This document shows positions 51,989 to 63,452 of a DNA stretch of 64,000 bases, piece by piece. The translations under genes were made by a program, and so were the position numbers. The notes beneath the pieces were generated by a model. The model ran no database searches, had not been told where the DNA came from, and saw only the letters and a list, made by a program, of their open reading frames with translations. Within the stretch, counting starts at the first letter, position 1. The number at the start of each line of letters is the position of its first letter. Origin of the DNA: Pipra filicauda (taxonomy: Eukaryota; Chordata; Aves; Passeriformes; Pipridae); assembly GCF_003945595.2 (NCBI RefSeq), contig NW_024104551.1:62001-126000 (forward strand). Reading direction: 5' to 3'.

Positions 51989-52506
51989 TGTAGCAGTAAA
52001 TCTGATGAGAAACTTGTTTAAACATGTCTTAAAATGGCTCTTTGTGGTCCCTTTGCAAACACGTGTTTCTTCTTCCCAACACCCCCCCACAGCAACTGTT
52101 ATCTCCCATGCAGGAATGTCCTGGGAAAGGTGTCCTGAGGTGTCCCATTGGTCCTTTGTTTAACCCCTTCCTATTGGCTGTTGACCCTTTACCTGATGGT
52201 TTCTTTTGTGTGACCCTGAACTTGTGATTGGTTCCCCTTTGACCCTCCTAAAAGCCTTATAAACCCCTTCCCAACAATAAACTCTCTCTTGCCTCCTCTC
52301 CACGACGGTGTGCTGTCTCTGTGCCTGCTATGGAGCCACGTGGGTGAGGTGAGCACCTCTGCCCTCCAGGCTCGGGGCCTGAAAAACCCTGTCGCTGGAG
52401 TCCCCTTTCCCCGTCCCTCAAGACGTCGGAATGGTTCTTCAGATGGAGAAGGAACTAGAGCTGGGCTCCCCCACGTCGTGGGTGGGGAAAGGGATCCAGA
52501 ACTTTG
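51983..52506 (+). mobile_element. solo endogenous-retrovirus LTR inside CR1 (TSD ACTTTG)
   Basis: LTR of about 512 bp (51989-52500), starting TGTAGCAGTAAATC and flanked by the 6-bp repeat ACTTTG at 51983-51988 and 52501-52506. Six bases is typical of class II (ERVK/alpha-like) insertions. Plus orientation is clear: three inverted CCAAT motifs (ATTGG near 52146, 52172 and 52227), TATAAA at 52258-52263, AATAAA at 52276-52281, then an R/U5-like GC-rich region. The right end is CCAGA rather than CA, so it may have mutated or the boundary may be off by a few bases. No internal retroviral genes remain. Confidence 0.85.
52258..52281 (+). promoter_or_regulatory. LTR core promoter and polyA signal
   Basis: TATAAA (52258-52263) and AATAAA (52276-52281) lie only 12 bp apart, with upstream inverted CCAAT boxes. 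A compact arrangement like this puts the signal near the start of the transcript, as in short-R retroviruses. Activity is not shown by sequence. Confidence 0.75.
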
Positions 52507-52800
52507 CACTTGGACTTTTTGATCATTAGATTCTCCTGGTCCACTTCTCAAGTTTGTCCAAATCCCTGTGGATGGCATCCCATCCTTCCGTTTTGTCAAC
52601 TACACCACTCAACTTCATGTCATCTGCAAACTCACAAACATCAATCTCGCTGTCTATGTCATTGATAAAGATATTAAAGAGCACCAGACTCCTGAGGGAC
52701 AGCACTCCTCAGAGATATCCATCTGGACATTGAACCATTGGCCACTACCCAGTGGTTGATGGGACCATTCAACCATACAAGTCATCCAAGTCTCCTTCAT
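52501..52800 (-). mobile_element. CR1 LINE, 5' remainder of the interrupted copy
   Basis: Continues the CR1 of 51241-51988 after the LTR: GCACTTGGACTTTTTGATC, then the complement of the coding region around the FADD motif (AACTTCATGTCATCTGCAAA and AGATATTAAAGAGC). It fades near 52800. Its continuity with the left part confirms that the LTR landed inside a pre-existing CR1. Confidence 0.9.
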
Positions 52801-53275
52801 ATAGTTTGTACCTCCAGGTATAAATCCATCTTTGTCTGGCTTACTGTTTTTCCCTTTCTCTCCATTAATAGAAATATTAGTCATTTTGGGGAGTGGGAGA
52901 AGAAGAGAAAGGAATCTTGAAGATATGTTACCACTGATTACACTTCCAAATTGAAAAAAAAATGCAGTTCCCAAATTTAGTACCATGCAGTAGATTGTAA
53001 GGAGCAATGCACTATAAATTACTGTATTTATGACATGCAATACAATATATAGACCATTTTGTGAAATTTCTGTGACAAGTGCACAAGAATTATTGAAAAA
53101 ATACCACACATTAGGTACCAAATTCAGTGAAAATTTATAGCCACCTCTGTTCTCACACCTGCAGGGGTTAGTGTCAACAGTATATTTCCTTTTCTCCCCC
53201 AATCCTGAATGCTTCATGCCTGTAGCTATAGTGTGAAATAATCAGCATTCATCCATTAGGTAAATATCTCTATGT

Positions 53276-53310
<35 letters not shown>

Positions 53311-56300
53311 GAGGACAAAGGGATTTTTCTTCTTTTTCTTTCTCCCTCCCCCCAAAGTATTGTAAGTCTGTGCACAGGTTTCCCAGGGGACCATGCAGAC
53401 ACAGTAATTTGTGAAAAAGCCTGAACGGGGGAGCAGAAAAAGGGAGCTTGCAGCAATTTTTGTGGTAGGAAATCTTCTATTATAGATTTATTAGGAATAC
53501 ATCCTGTAAGCATGATTAAGAATACAGATATTTGTATCAGAGGTCAGTGGTTTTCCCAGTCTTTGTTTCTACTATCTGAAATAACTTGCAAATTCTGTAG
53601 CCCACAGAATAACAATGTGTCACTTTTATAAATGAAACCTTACATAAACTAACAAACAGGAAGAAAAAAAAGACAGTAGCTAATTGAGCCAACATATGCT
53701 AATTTTCCTGGTTAGAAAGCTGGGCTGGATCTTAGGAGACTTCATCTGTAATATTTAATATCTAATTCCTCACAGATAACTATGACTTGATTATTAAAAG
53801 ATCCATTTGGGTTGTTAAATCCATCTGAGTGCTCCCAAATAGAGTGTTTAGATTCTCAAAGACCCTTACTTAGTTACTACTGAAAGATTTCTGGTATTTA
53901 AGATTTCTCCAATACAGCCTAAAAGTATGTAATTACCAGGCACACTTAGACTTGCCTATGGTTATGGAATTTTAGAGGGACAGGTAGGGTCTAAGTGTTT
54001 GAGAACCTGGATATTATGTCAAACAACTTATCTTTAGGGTCAATAGTTAGGCATCATGAGATGCACCTATTGGCTCTGCATCTCCTATATCTAAGGAAAT
54101 TCAAGGTAGTTCACCATTTTTACTACTTTTAATCATGTAATTTGATCTAATCTTCCTGTTTGTTGCTGTTCTTTTCTTCTTTTTCTGAGTGGATTTGAAA
54201 GTAAGTCTCCTGTGTGGATCCTCTAATCACCAAACTAGGGTATTCTGTTTAAGGCTCCCTTGATCCCTACTGCTACAGCAGTTCCACTTTGCATGAGACT
54301 ATTAAATATTCTGTGGACTACAGGCAATAGAATAGGAGTTAGAGTCAAAGAATGAAGGGGATAGGGTTGGCTTAGGGAAATGTGTCTTTGTAAACCTGTA
54401 TGGGGAGCTCCACTACAGTACTGAAAGGCCTTGGAATTAAGTTCTGTTTCCACTCCAAAACAGCAGTAGCTGCTTTGTTGTTGTCACCTAAACAAATTCT
54501 GTTCCTCAGAACTCTCTCTGTCTCTAAAAATAAGATAATTGTAATTCTTGGTACAGTTATCAGGGTAAACACATGAAGGACTATGAGATGATCAGGAGCC
54601 CTTGTGGCTGGCCACTTTTGAGGAAAAAAACCCCAAGCAAAATAAAACAAAAGCCCAATGACCTAGTTTAGAATTTGTAGACTTAGATAGATCTGTGATT
54701 TGATCAGGTCAACACTGATTATTATATATGGGCCTCTGTATGGTACTACATTGAAAAATGGGTCTGATTATGCTGTTTTCCTCCAAGTAAGCCCTGATTT
54801 ACGTGAATGGAAAAAGAAGAGATTAATCTCAATGTTCCCTCAAGGTCACCAAGTGACTTTGGGCATGTTTTCCAAGCATGAGTCTTTTGTTCACAGTACA
54901 TCTTTTTATTCTAAATGTTATGAATCCAATTTCTCTGAAGAAAACATTGTAAAAAGAACTTTTTGCTCCCTGAACATGAAATCAAAGCACAACATAAAAA
55001 CATTAATTCTGTTCTTACCGTTTGGTTGAGTCACTGTCCTATGCTTTGTTCTATGTAACACTGGTGCGTTGGGCAACATGACCTGCATCTTTCTGGATGA
55101 GTATAACTGAGAAGATAAAGTTGTTAGTCCTGAAGGGAATATATTACAAGGAAAGAAAAATAAATTAACTTACCAGATAATGCAACATAATTTATTTCCT
55201 CAGGAGGTTATATTTTCGGTGCAGATTTTATTTTAATAAACTTGTCTCATACAAGATTTTCCCTTACCACTTTCAATCTAACTTCAAACATATAACAACC
55301 TCAGAATATAAATGATGGTTTACCTAATGCAACTTGAAGATTCAGTTCAGACTCAAGACTACTGATTAGTGCTCTCATTTGCAAAAGATGATGGGTCTGT
55401 ATCTGACAAATTTTGAGACAAAATACTTATCTGCCTCTCATGTCTCAGACTCAGGTTTATTTTTGTCTCTTGTGTTCCCTTCCTGTGGCAACTGAATAAA
55501 CTTACTGTAAACTTACTTGTGAGACCTAAAAAAATCATCAGAGCTCTGTTTTGTAACATAATTAACTAAATAAATAAAATAAAGGAAGAAGATTTTTTCT
55601 GGCAATGAAGGATTTACTGAAAAGAAATAAAAATCAGCAGCCTACCTTCAGGACCCATTTGGTAAAGAAAGATCTCTTTAATACAGGCATTATTTTCCCA
55701 CTGTTTCCATTCCTACCTGCCTGTCTTCTACCATCATCTCTCATTACATAAAGTCATAAAATACGTCACAATCATACAATATGGTTGATATGGTTTAAAT
55801 GACAAAAAGACATCTTTCTGTTAACAACACATCACATTCACTCTTTTGATAACACTCCCTAGTATCTAAGCCAAAACAAAATAAGCTCAGGTGTAAGCCA
55901 CGTGCAACTAGAAAGCCCAGACTTTGTCACTGTAAGTAATTTAGGGGTCACCAGGAAGAAAAACAATAAATTGTCCTTTTTCTGTGACCGTAATATAACT
56001 TAAGATTACATCTCTCATATTCTGGAGGAATAGCTTCTGGTTTTTTGCACTTCACAGTTAGCATACATCTCTTCTGATCAGTTTAGTCCTTTTGCCTCTC
56101 TAAAGTCTCCCAATAATAACTGACAAAGCAGGTAGGATCCCTGACTGAAAGGAAAATTGGAAAAAAAGAATAAATTTAATATCCCTTTGTTTTTGCTGTG
56201 TGGCTTGTGCCATGTAACTGAAAACATGCCATTGGAGGAGAAAAGAAAAGGAAGTGGGAAGGGAGGGAAATATAAAAGCTCTTTGTGGGCAAGTGTGTAA

Positions 56301-58145
56301 GTCACAAGGTTAAAGATAAAAAAATGCACACATAACATGATAGGAAAATCCATAAAACTAATAACTTACTCAAAAAGGTGAATTTGACCTAGATATATTT
56401 CACAAAGCAAATTGTGTTCACTCATTTTTGTGAACCCTGAAGATTAATATATAGGATTTGTTAAGTTTCCCTCTGAGGTACTCAGAGATGAATGTGCAGA
56501 GGATGGAGATGACTACACTGCTGTTTTGTAATTCTACCTGCTCTGATTGTCCCTGCTTTAGTGATTATGAAATCAGGGGAGAAATTTATAAATCTTTCAT
56601 ATGGAATCAGAATAACAAAGCAAGATGCCTTAATTTCAACCAGTGAGCACTTCATATTGATATATGGAACTTACAGAATTTCCTATAAAATATTTTGAGT
56701 TTTCTAGGGGAAATCTTGTGATACAATTGCAGGATATGATTAATAAGTGCTATCATCTAGCACTGGGCTAGGAGAGTTTCAGCGTTGCTGAGACCTTTGC
56801 ATAGCAGTGGGCATCATTCCTCAATACATCTGCATCCTCCAGATCAGGGTTGCCCTATCACTCCCTATGAGTGTTCTCCTCCACACATGAGAGACTATGA
56901 CAGAGGTGATGGGGAATGTTGTCTGCAACAGCATCCTACTGCCTTTATTTGGGGTATTATTTTTATCGAGCTCTCATGTCCTTTTTTTCTAACTTAAAAA
57001 TCTCTCTTGCTTTCATTTTTGAATCAGGCTTTAAAAATGGAAGTAGAATTACAGCTAAAAAAAACACCCAAATAATCAAGTAAACTGAAAAATTCAGCTA
57101 TAAATCCCACTCTCTTGTTCTGTCAGTCTTGTTAATTGCCACTTTACCTAATACCTTCCTCTTCTGCTAAAGGTTATTAAGAAGGATGCTGAAACCAGAC
57201 ACACTTCCAAACTGGTATTTTATTAGAGATTACAGTGTGAGATTTCCATCTAGGCTCTCACACTGGGGACTCCCCCTGCTCACTGGTCCATAATGACTGA
57301 CCTACATATTTCTGCCGACCAGGGTTTTGCTGGATGACTGCACTACCCAGAGAATCTGACTCCCCTCACTGTATTCATTTGTCACAGCAATTAAACCCAT
57401 GTGTTGATTTATTGAGTGAAGGCCTGGTGTTAAATGTAGAAATGCACATGACTCATTCTTTTCTCTCTCACATTACATTGCTACTGCCCAAATGGCATTT
57501 AGCTGTGCCCATGTTGCTTTTAAATTGCCTAGATTTACTTCTGTCTTTTAGAGACAAATAATGACCCCATCCCTTAATTTTGTCATATGTCTTTCTTTCC
57601 CTCCCTCTTTCCCTTTTATTTTTATTAACTTTAGGTTCATTGGTGCTATGTCTTCCCTTTACTGTGTAATATGGAATTTATCCTATCCCTTGACAGTCAT
57701 TTATTTATAAATATCTGAGTAAGTCTTGAGATGCATTGTAACCTTGGCTGGGGATCCAAGTTGGAAATGAGTATAGAGAACCCCAAAAATTAATCTAGTA
57801 TCAATGCTTCCTCAATTAACATATCAATACATGGATGACTGCAGTGTCCTTTGAAAATTAAGAATTGTAGAGGGTTTCATTACAAGGACTATGGAGTATG
57901 CCAGATATAAATGGGTAGTTGCCAAATGTGGGATCACACAGAGAGGAAAACGGGGCCCAAGTTTCATCAGGTACTTTGTGTGCAAATCAGACAGTCTGTG
58001 TCTGATTGTGGGAAAACACAGTTAGAAAGAATCTGGAGAGTAGACCTGTACTGAAACCTTCACCAAAATACTCACCCCATGGTTACAGCACTTATGGGAA
58101 GACACAGGAAGAGCATGATATCTTAAACCAGTTGATATGCACCTC
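52801..58145. other. non-coding, unassigned
   Basis: AT-rich, with the (TG)n microsatellite listed separately. The minus-strand frame reaching 187 codons at 52654-53217 includes CR1 complement at its C-terminal end and no domain elsewhere. I see no convincing gene. Confidence 0.55.
53279..53309. repeat. (TG)n microsatellite
   Basis: About 15 TG units after CTATGTCTC. The Thr-His repeat frame on the other strand is an artefact. Confidence 0.95.
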
Positions 58146-58490
58146 ATAGAATCATAGAACCATCATAGAATGGTTTGGGTTGGAAGGAACATTAAAGATC
58201 ATCTAGTTCCAAACCCCTTGACATGAGCAGGGACACCCTCTGCTAGACCAAGTTGCTCAAAAACCTATCCAGCCTGGTTTTGAACACTTCCAGGGATAGA
58301 AAATCTACAGCTTCTCTCCACAGCCTGTTCCAGTGTCTCACCACTCACCTCCAGAGCCTTCACTTCTCCAGGTTGAACAGCACAAACTCTCTCTGCCTGT
58401 CTTCACAGGAAAGGTTTTTCAGCCCTGTGATCAGCTTAGTGGCCCTGCTCTGGACTCTTTCTAAGAAGTCCACATCTTTCCTATCCTTCA
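58146..58490 (-). mobile_element. CR1 LINE 3' fragment
   Basis: Terminal repeat ATAGAATCATAGAACC, then a second CATAGAATGGTTTGGG start, the complemented 3' UTR and C-terminal coding block. The segment between TCTCACCACTCACC and TCCAGAGCC lacks about 100 bp found in other copies, a small internal deletion near 58347. It ends near TCCACATCTTTCC. Confidence 0.92.
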
Positions 58491-60403
58491 AGGAAATTCA
58501 AGGCTTTTTTTCTCTGGACTCAGATCTGAAAAAGGACAACCTAAAGAATCTAAGTTTAGGGATTGTCTTCATGTCTTTGTTTCAGCCTCCCCTTCAGCCC
58601 TTATGGTGCTCAAGCTGTGCAGCCAATAGAGTTTTGACATTGTGGTGAGTCAGGAGACAGAAGTTTTACATTGGACAGGGTTGAGCAGACAAGTCCTAAA
58701 GTGATATACACTGGTTCTTTGGGGGAAAAAAGGAGTCTTTCTCTCTTCATGCATGCTTACTATTTCATAGACCACAGAAAACTCTTGGTCATTTCTCTTT
58801 ATAGTTCAGCCCTGGAGGAGGCAAGAGAACTCCTGCTCCCTATTCTTCCAGAATGAAACCTACACTGTTACAGTGTTCCCTAAGGATATGCACACCAATG
58901 GCTCAGTTCCTTCATGAAACCAAGAAGTTTAAGTACATGGTTTTCCCTCTAGGAGAAAATCTTTAAAGAAAAGTGGGACAGAAGAGCATAATATTCTGAA
59001 AAGGGTGAGTTATCCCTGTCATTCTGTGCATACCCAGATGCAAGGGACTTCAACCTTCTGTCACAAAAAGGTGATTTTCACAGTCTAAGTGAATACATTT
59101 ATTATTTGAGTATATGAAATGCAGACAAGCAATTGAAAAAGATTGGGGTTACTTATGCATATTTTCAAGCCTTTGCTGTTGTACAGTTTTCTAAATATAA
59201 GAACTATGTAACTCCCTTTAGAAATGGGCTTAGGGCAAGGAGCAGAATGGACAACGATGCTTTAGAGTAGCCTTGGGAAAAATGTTGCAATACTGGCAAA
59301 AGGAGAGATCTAAATAAATTTTCCTGTCTTTTGTCATCATTATGGAGCTCAGCAGATCCCATGGTGTTGGGGCCCTTGGGGGAGATTGACGTATCTCCCT
59401 CTATACAACGATTCCAAACAGGTTGCAGTGGGATCTATGAGTTGGAGCATGCATCCCTTAGTCAGATGAAGGGGCACGGAGACTATGGATTTTATGCAGG
59501 CATATGAATTGTTCATCCCTAAACCTTGTCTTTCTCTGAACTTTAAAATAGGGAAACAACACACTTTTACCTTATAGTGCTTTTAATTCACTTATCTTTG
59601 ATGCATGGTTACTGACCAGTGAGCAGGAATGTGCTTCACTTCATGTTTAAGACACAGACTGGCATCAAATAATCCATTTTCCCAATTATTTTTCACATTA
59701 TACACATAGTGCATGGGGTTGACATGACAGCACAGAATTAATAAAAGTCATGATATTAAGGAAACCTCTCATTTGTTTCAAGTACTGAAGCTCTAAGTGT
59801 TTATAAGTAAGTTCACTCTTCCTTTCTGCGAAAGACTTGTCAATAGTTGTATTAATTCCCTTTTTAAAATCTTACCCTTGTGATGAACTTGAACACTGTC
59901 ACCAAAAAAAAGTGACATTCGAAATTAAATAAAACATATATATAACTGGATCAAATCCTCCCCTGTACAAGAAGAGATCCCCAGTGTTACTTCTCTCCAC
60001 AGAAAGTGGGACAAACAGGACGAAAATGATAGCAAGCAGAGGTTTCCTTGGCAACCTGTGCTTGGAAGGATTCAGAACTTCCTCATTCCTAAGACTTGAT
60101 TTATTTTTTGTTTTGTTTTGGGTTTTTTTATGTTTTTTTTTTTTGCTTTTTTCTCCTTTACACAGTCTTGTGTGAAGGGGAGGCAGGAATGTGAATCAGG
60201 CCAGTGAACCTGATCACTCCCTGACACCAGAAACAGTTGCACAAATCTGACATGTGATTTGGACTCTGTTAGGGCACTTGAAATGGCTCTTGCTTATGAT
60301 GGACTTCACCAGCTCTTGAGTGGGAAGCAAAATCTCCCTGATGTGCTCAGTATCAAAGCTCATTGTTAGTTCTGTTCAGATTCACTCAACCACAGGGTTT
60401 TGT

Positions 60404-60405
<2 letters not shown>
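58491..60405. other. non-coding, unassigned
   Basis: T-rich tracts near 60105-60150. No element, RNA gene or splice-supported exon is recognised. Confidence 0.55.

Positions 60406-60472
<67 letters not shown>
60406..60472. repeat. poly-T run, 67 bases
   Basis: Uninterrupted T from 60406 to 60472. As minus-strand poly-A it could be a retrocopy tail, but the DNA to its right (which would be the retrocopy body) shows no coding frame, and I found no matching target-site duplication. An assembly or sequencing artefact at a homopolymer is also possible. The poly-Phe frame across it is meaningless. Confidence 0.9.
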
Positions 60473-60717
60473 CCATATTTTTCTTTTCTTTCCCTTCAGG
60501 TTAAACCAAGAAATGGGGTAGAAAGACTAGATCAAATTAGCAGCTTACATGATTAAAAGATTTTTAAGAGCCAGGTTCATTTCACCTAATTTCAGATACC
60601 TAAATGAAAAAATGACCGTCAGAGTGAAATGAATGTACATTCCCACTGAGCTGGCAAACATCCAGAGTGATTCGGATCTTTGTTGGGTTGTTTTGTCCTC
60701 TGCAGGCACAGTCCAGA
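60473..60717. other. non-coding, unassigned
   Basis: Unassigned sequence between the poly-T run and the next CR1 piece. Confidence 0.55.
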
Positions 60718-60850
60718 CATAGAATCATAAAGTCACGAAATCATTAAGGTTAGAAAGGGTCTCCAAGATCACCAAGTCAAAACTCTGACATTCATTCAGG
60801 GACACTAGAATGACTATACCTCTGTATTCTGTGTCTCACTGTGCATCTGA
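60718..60850 (-). mobile_element. CR1 LINE terminal fragment
   Basis: Complement of a decayed CR1 3' end: CATAGAATCATAAAGTCACG, AGGTTAGAAAGGGTCTCCAAG and CATTCATTCAGGGACACTAG. The right boundary is uncertain. Confidence 0.8.
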
Positions 60851-61099
60851 AAGCCTTAGAGACTCCCCGTTTGATTGAAAACCTCAAAGAACAGAAGAGT
60901 GCAAACTTACATCAGTTTGCAATCAGTCCTGCAGTAAAAATCTGCTTTCCTTTCTATTAATTCCTCCAGATTTCTGAATCAAACAAATATTATTTGATGG
61001 TTTCAGGTTTCTTCAGTTCTGTTCAGGGCTCTGAAAGTACTCCAGACTTACACCAGTGAGTTGAGTTGAATGCAGTTAATTAAACCTACAGACATACTG

Positions 61100-61180
61100 A
61101 CTGAAGTGCGGGGACAGGAGTTGGACTTGATGATCCTGATGGGTCCCTTCCAACTCTGCATAATTCTGTGCTATGAAATT
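61100..61180 (+). mobile_element. CR1 LINE terminal fragment
   Basis: Last ~80 bp of a plus-strand CR1: TTGGACTTGATGATCCTG, GGGTCCCTTCCAACTC, then ATTCTGTGCTATG. Its orientation is opposite to the piece at 60718. Confidence 0.85.
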
Positions 61181-63106
61181 TTGGTCCCACTGAAGTCAGT
61201 GGGAAATTGCCATCCTGTTGTCCTGCCATCCTGTTGTCATTCACAGATTTAATAGAATGTGGAATCAACTGAAAGTAGGTGTTCTAGTTGGTCTGATATG
61301 AGTGAGGAAGACCACAGTAATGTTCTTTTACCCTTGCTCTTGTTCCATTTACTCAAAGTTGCATCAGTTTGCAGTCCAAGCTGGTTTATGAAGTTTCAGA
61401 GGGCAAGTTATTGTCTGGACATTTCAAAGAAACTGTGAGAAGGTAATTGAGGACTGAGGACTCTTTCCTGTATGTAGGCTATAGGATGTGAATGGTAGGA
61501 ATTGTTAAATTATGTTGTCTATGTTTCTGCCCCCTATGAACTATTCTAACAAAATTAATAACAACACTATTTTGTGAAGGAATCCAACAGTTACAGGCAA
61601 TGGCCAAGTAATAACCAGCACTGAACACAGCATCTTTCTTTGGAGTCCTATCACAGCTTTTTGTCTTTAGACAGAATAAAAAAGGACCTAGATAAGAGCA
61701 AAGTTTGTGATGACAGGCTTTCACTTTTTTTTTTTAATAAATATATATCATATATAAAGGGTCAAAGACAGGCAGCTTGTAGTAGGTAGTCAGACTGAAT
61801 TAAACTCAGTATTGGAGTCACGGAGGAAAGCTCTATGACCTTTAGTAGTCAGGAAGTCAGGAGATTAGAGAGTCATAGAAGATCCTGTGAAATAGAGATA
61901 GGAAGTAAAAACTTCCAATGAGGAGCAGATTGGGACATAGAACAAGAGGCCTTATTTACTCTCTCTGAGCTTTGATCTCTTTGAATTTAATATCTGGGGT
62001 ATCATATAAAGCAATATGAAGTTTACACCCTCCTTTTGCTTATTTGGAGAGAGCTTATTTAGTCTTTGAAAGTAATTAGGGTATTTTGGTGACAGGGATT
62101 TTTTGTTACAGCTATTCCACAAATTCACTTGTTTTCATAATAATTAATTTGAACAAACTCCAAAAATATGTTTTAATACATCTGCAATTCCCAGTTGAAT
62201 AAGGCAAATTGCATTTTTACATCAGAGGAACAATCAGTGACTCTTTCTTCTGGATGCACTAGAATTGTGCAAATAACAACCCACTGGGAACCCTGCAAAG
62301 CCTCGACTTCTGATTTGTTTAACCATAATTGCATATTTATAAATTAGAACAGACTTTTCTAATTAATTTTGTATCATGCGAAAAACATTGGTTAGTAAAA
62401 ACCTGCTCTATTAGTAAAATCATTGCCAAGAACACAGCAGTCTGGAGTCACATTTACTTGGAAGGGAAATGAAAGGCATCCAGAGCAGTGACTAGCCTTT
62501 TATTTCACTCAGGAGAGGTAATTACCAACTCCAAAACACAAAGATAAAAGCCTTTCAAAAAACTGACACATCAAGTCCCCAGAATGTTTTTAATTCTGTC
62601 AGACACAAAGGAGATGAAAAAATAAAAACAGGATTTCCAGTCAAGTCAACCAAAGCAATATTTTTTGGCAAAAAGGTGGTTATGATGGATTTCCTTCTGC
62701 ACCTGAGCAGTCAGAGTATGGAACAGGTCACAGCTCCATCCTGAGATGTACAGAAATGTCCTTGGTGGCTCTGGATGCTCAGGTCTTTCTGCAAACAACG
62801 TGCTTTGATTGTGTAGTCAGGAGATCATTTGGTTATGAGCTGGCAGATATGACACATAATTTATGGGAAATCCATAAACCACAGCAGCTGTAAGCCAGGT
62901 AGGATGTCTCAAAGGGCCTTAAATGCCTGTGTTTAGGTAACTGAATCCTTCCCTTGATCTCTACAAGTGCATTGTACATGGTCTTTATTCTGCCTGAGAT
63001 CAAGCAGCTTATAAATCCCTTCTGTTTTTACAAGAAAAATCTTGTTATAGGCATCCAATTGTCAGAGATGGGGAGTTTCTTTTAGTATAATTAGTGTATT
63101 AACTTT
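61181..63106. other. non-coding, unassigned
   Basis: AT-rich, with a T10 then AATAAATATATATCATATATAA patch near 61727-61758. No repeat family or exon is recognised. Confidence 0.55.
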
Positions 63107-63452
63107 CTAAGCAGAAATGTATGGCCAGACTTCGCGAACGAAGATTTGGGAAAGGTCATTACCCTTCGAGCCTGCGCAGTGGATTTTTTAGGTGAGACAC
63201 AGTGTGCGCTGAACTGAGCCCACCCTTTAATCCTGAGGTTCATCTGCTGGGGCCGAGCGAGCTTGGACAGTGGCAGTGAGGTCCTCAGGACGTAGGTTTG
63301 TTTAGAGTGACCTTCTCTTAGATGGATGGCCTTACAGGGCTGACGAGCTCCATCTGCCCGGAGGAGTTCCCTGACCGGGAATCGAACCCAGGCCGTGGCG
63401 GTGAGAGTGCTGCATCCTAACCACTAGACCACCAGGGGTCCTAAGCAGAAAT
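63107..63452 (-). mobile_element. tRNA-Glu-derived SINE, copy 2 (with TSDs)
   Basis: Second full-length copy of the family at 18192-18553, also minus strand. The body is 63119-63440, flanked by the 12-bp direct repeat CTAAGCAGAAAT at 63107-63118 and 63441-63452. The head at 63367-63440 is close to a complete tRNA-Glu: anticodon loop CTCTCAC, T-arm GGTTCGATTCC, and a 3' acceptor strand TCAGGGAA that nearly pairs with CCCCTGG at the 5' end. The body then runs to a 3' hairpin, CTTCG-TTCG-CGAAG on the minus strand, ending TCTGGCCAT with almost no tail. CpG dinucleotides persist (TTCGCGAACG), suggesting a fairly recent insertion. Confidence 0.93.
63378..63431 (-). promoter_or_regulatory. pol III internal promoter (A and B boxes) of SINE copy 2
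   Basis: B box GGTTCGATTCC at 63378-63388 and A box TGGTCTAGTGG at 63421-63431, both on the minus strand, identical in sequence and spacing to copy 1 and to tRNA-Glu genes. The head is part of a SINE flanked by target-site duplications, so it should not be annotated as a working tRNA gene. Confidence 0.85.

Noticed and set aside
52654..53217. 187-codon minus-strand frame
   Set aside because: Partly CR1 complement and partly AT-rich sequence. No domain or splice support.
60320..60556. 78-codon frame with poly-Phe
   Set aside because: Produced by the T67 run.
63367..63440. Stand-alone tRNA-Glu gene
   Set aside because: The tRNA-like part is the head of a SINE with a shared body and flanking target-site duplications. 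The head has substitutions unlike tRNA-Glu genes.
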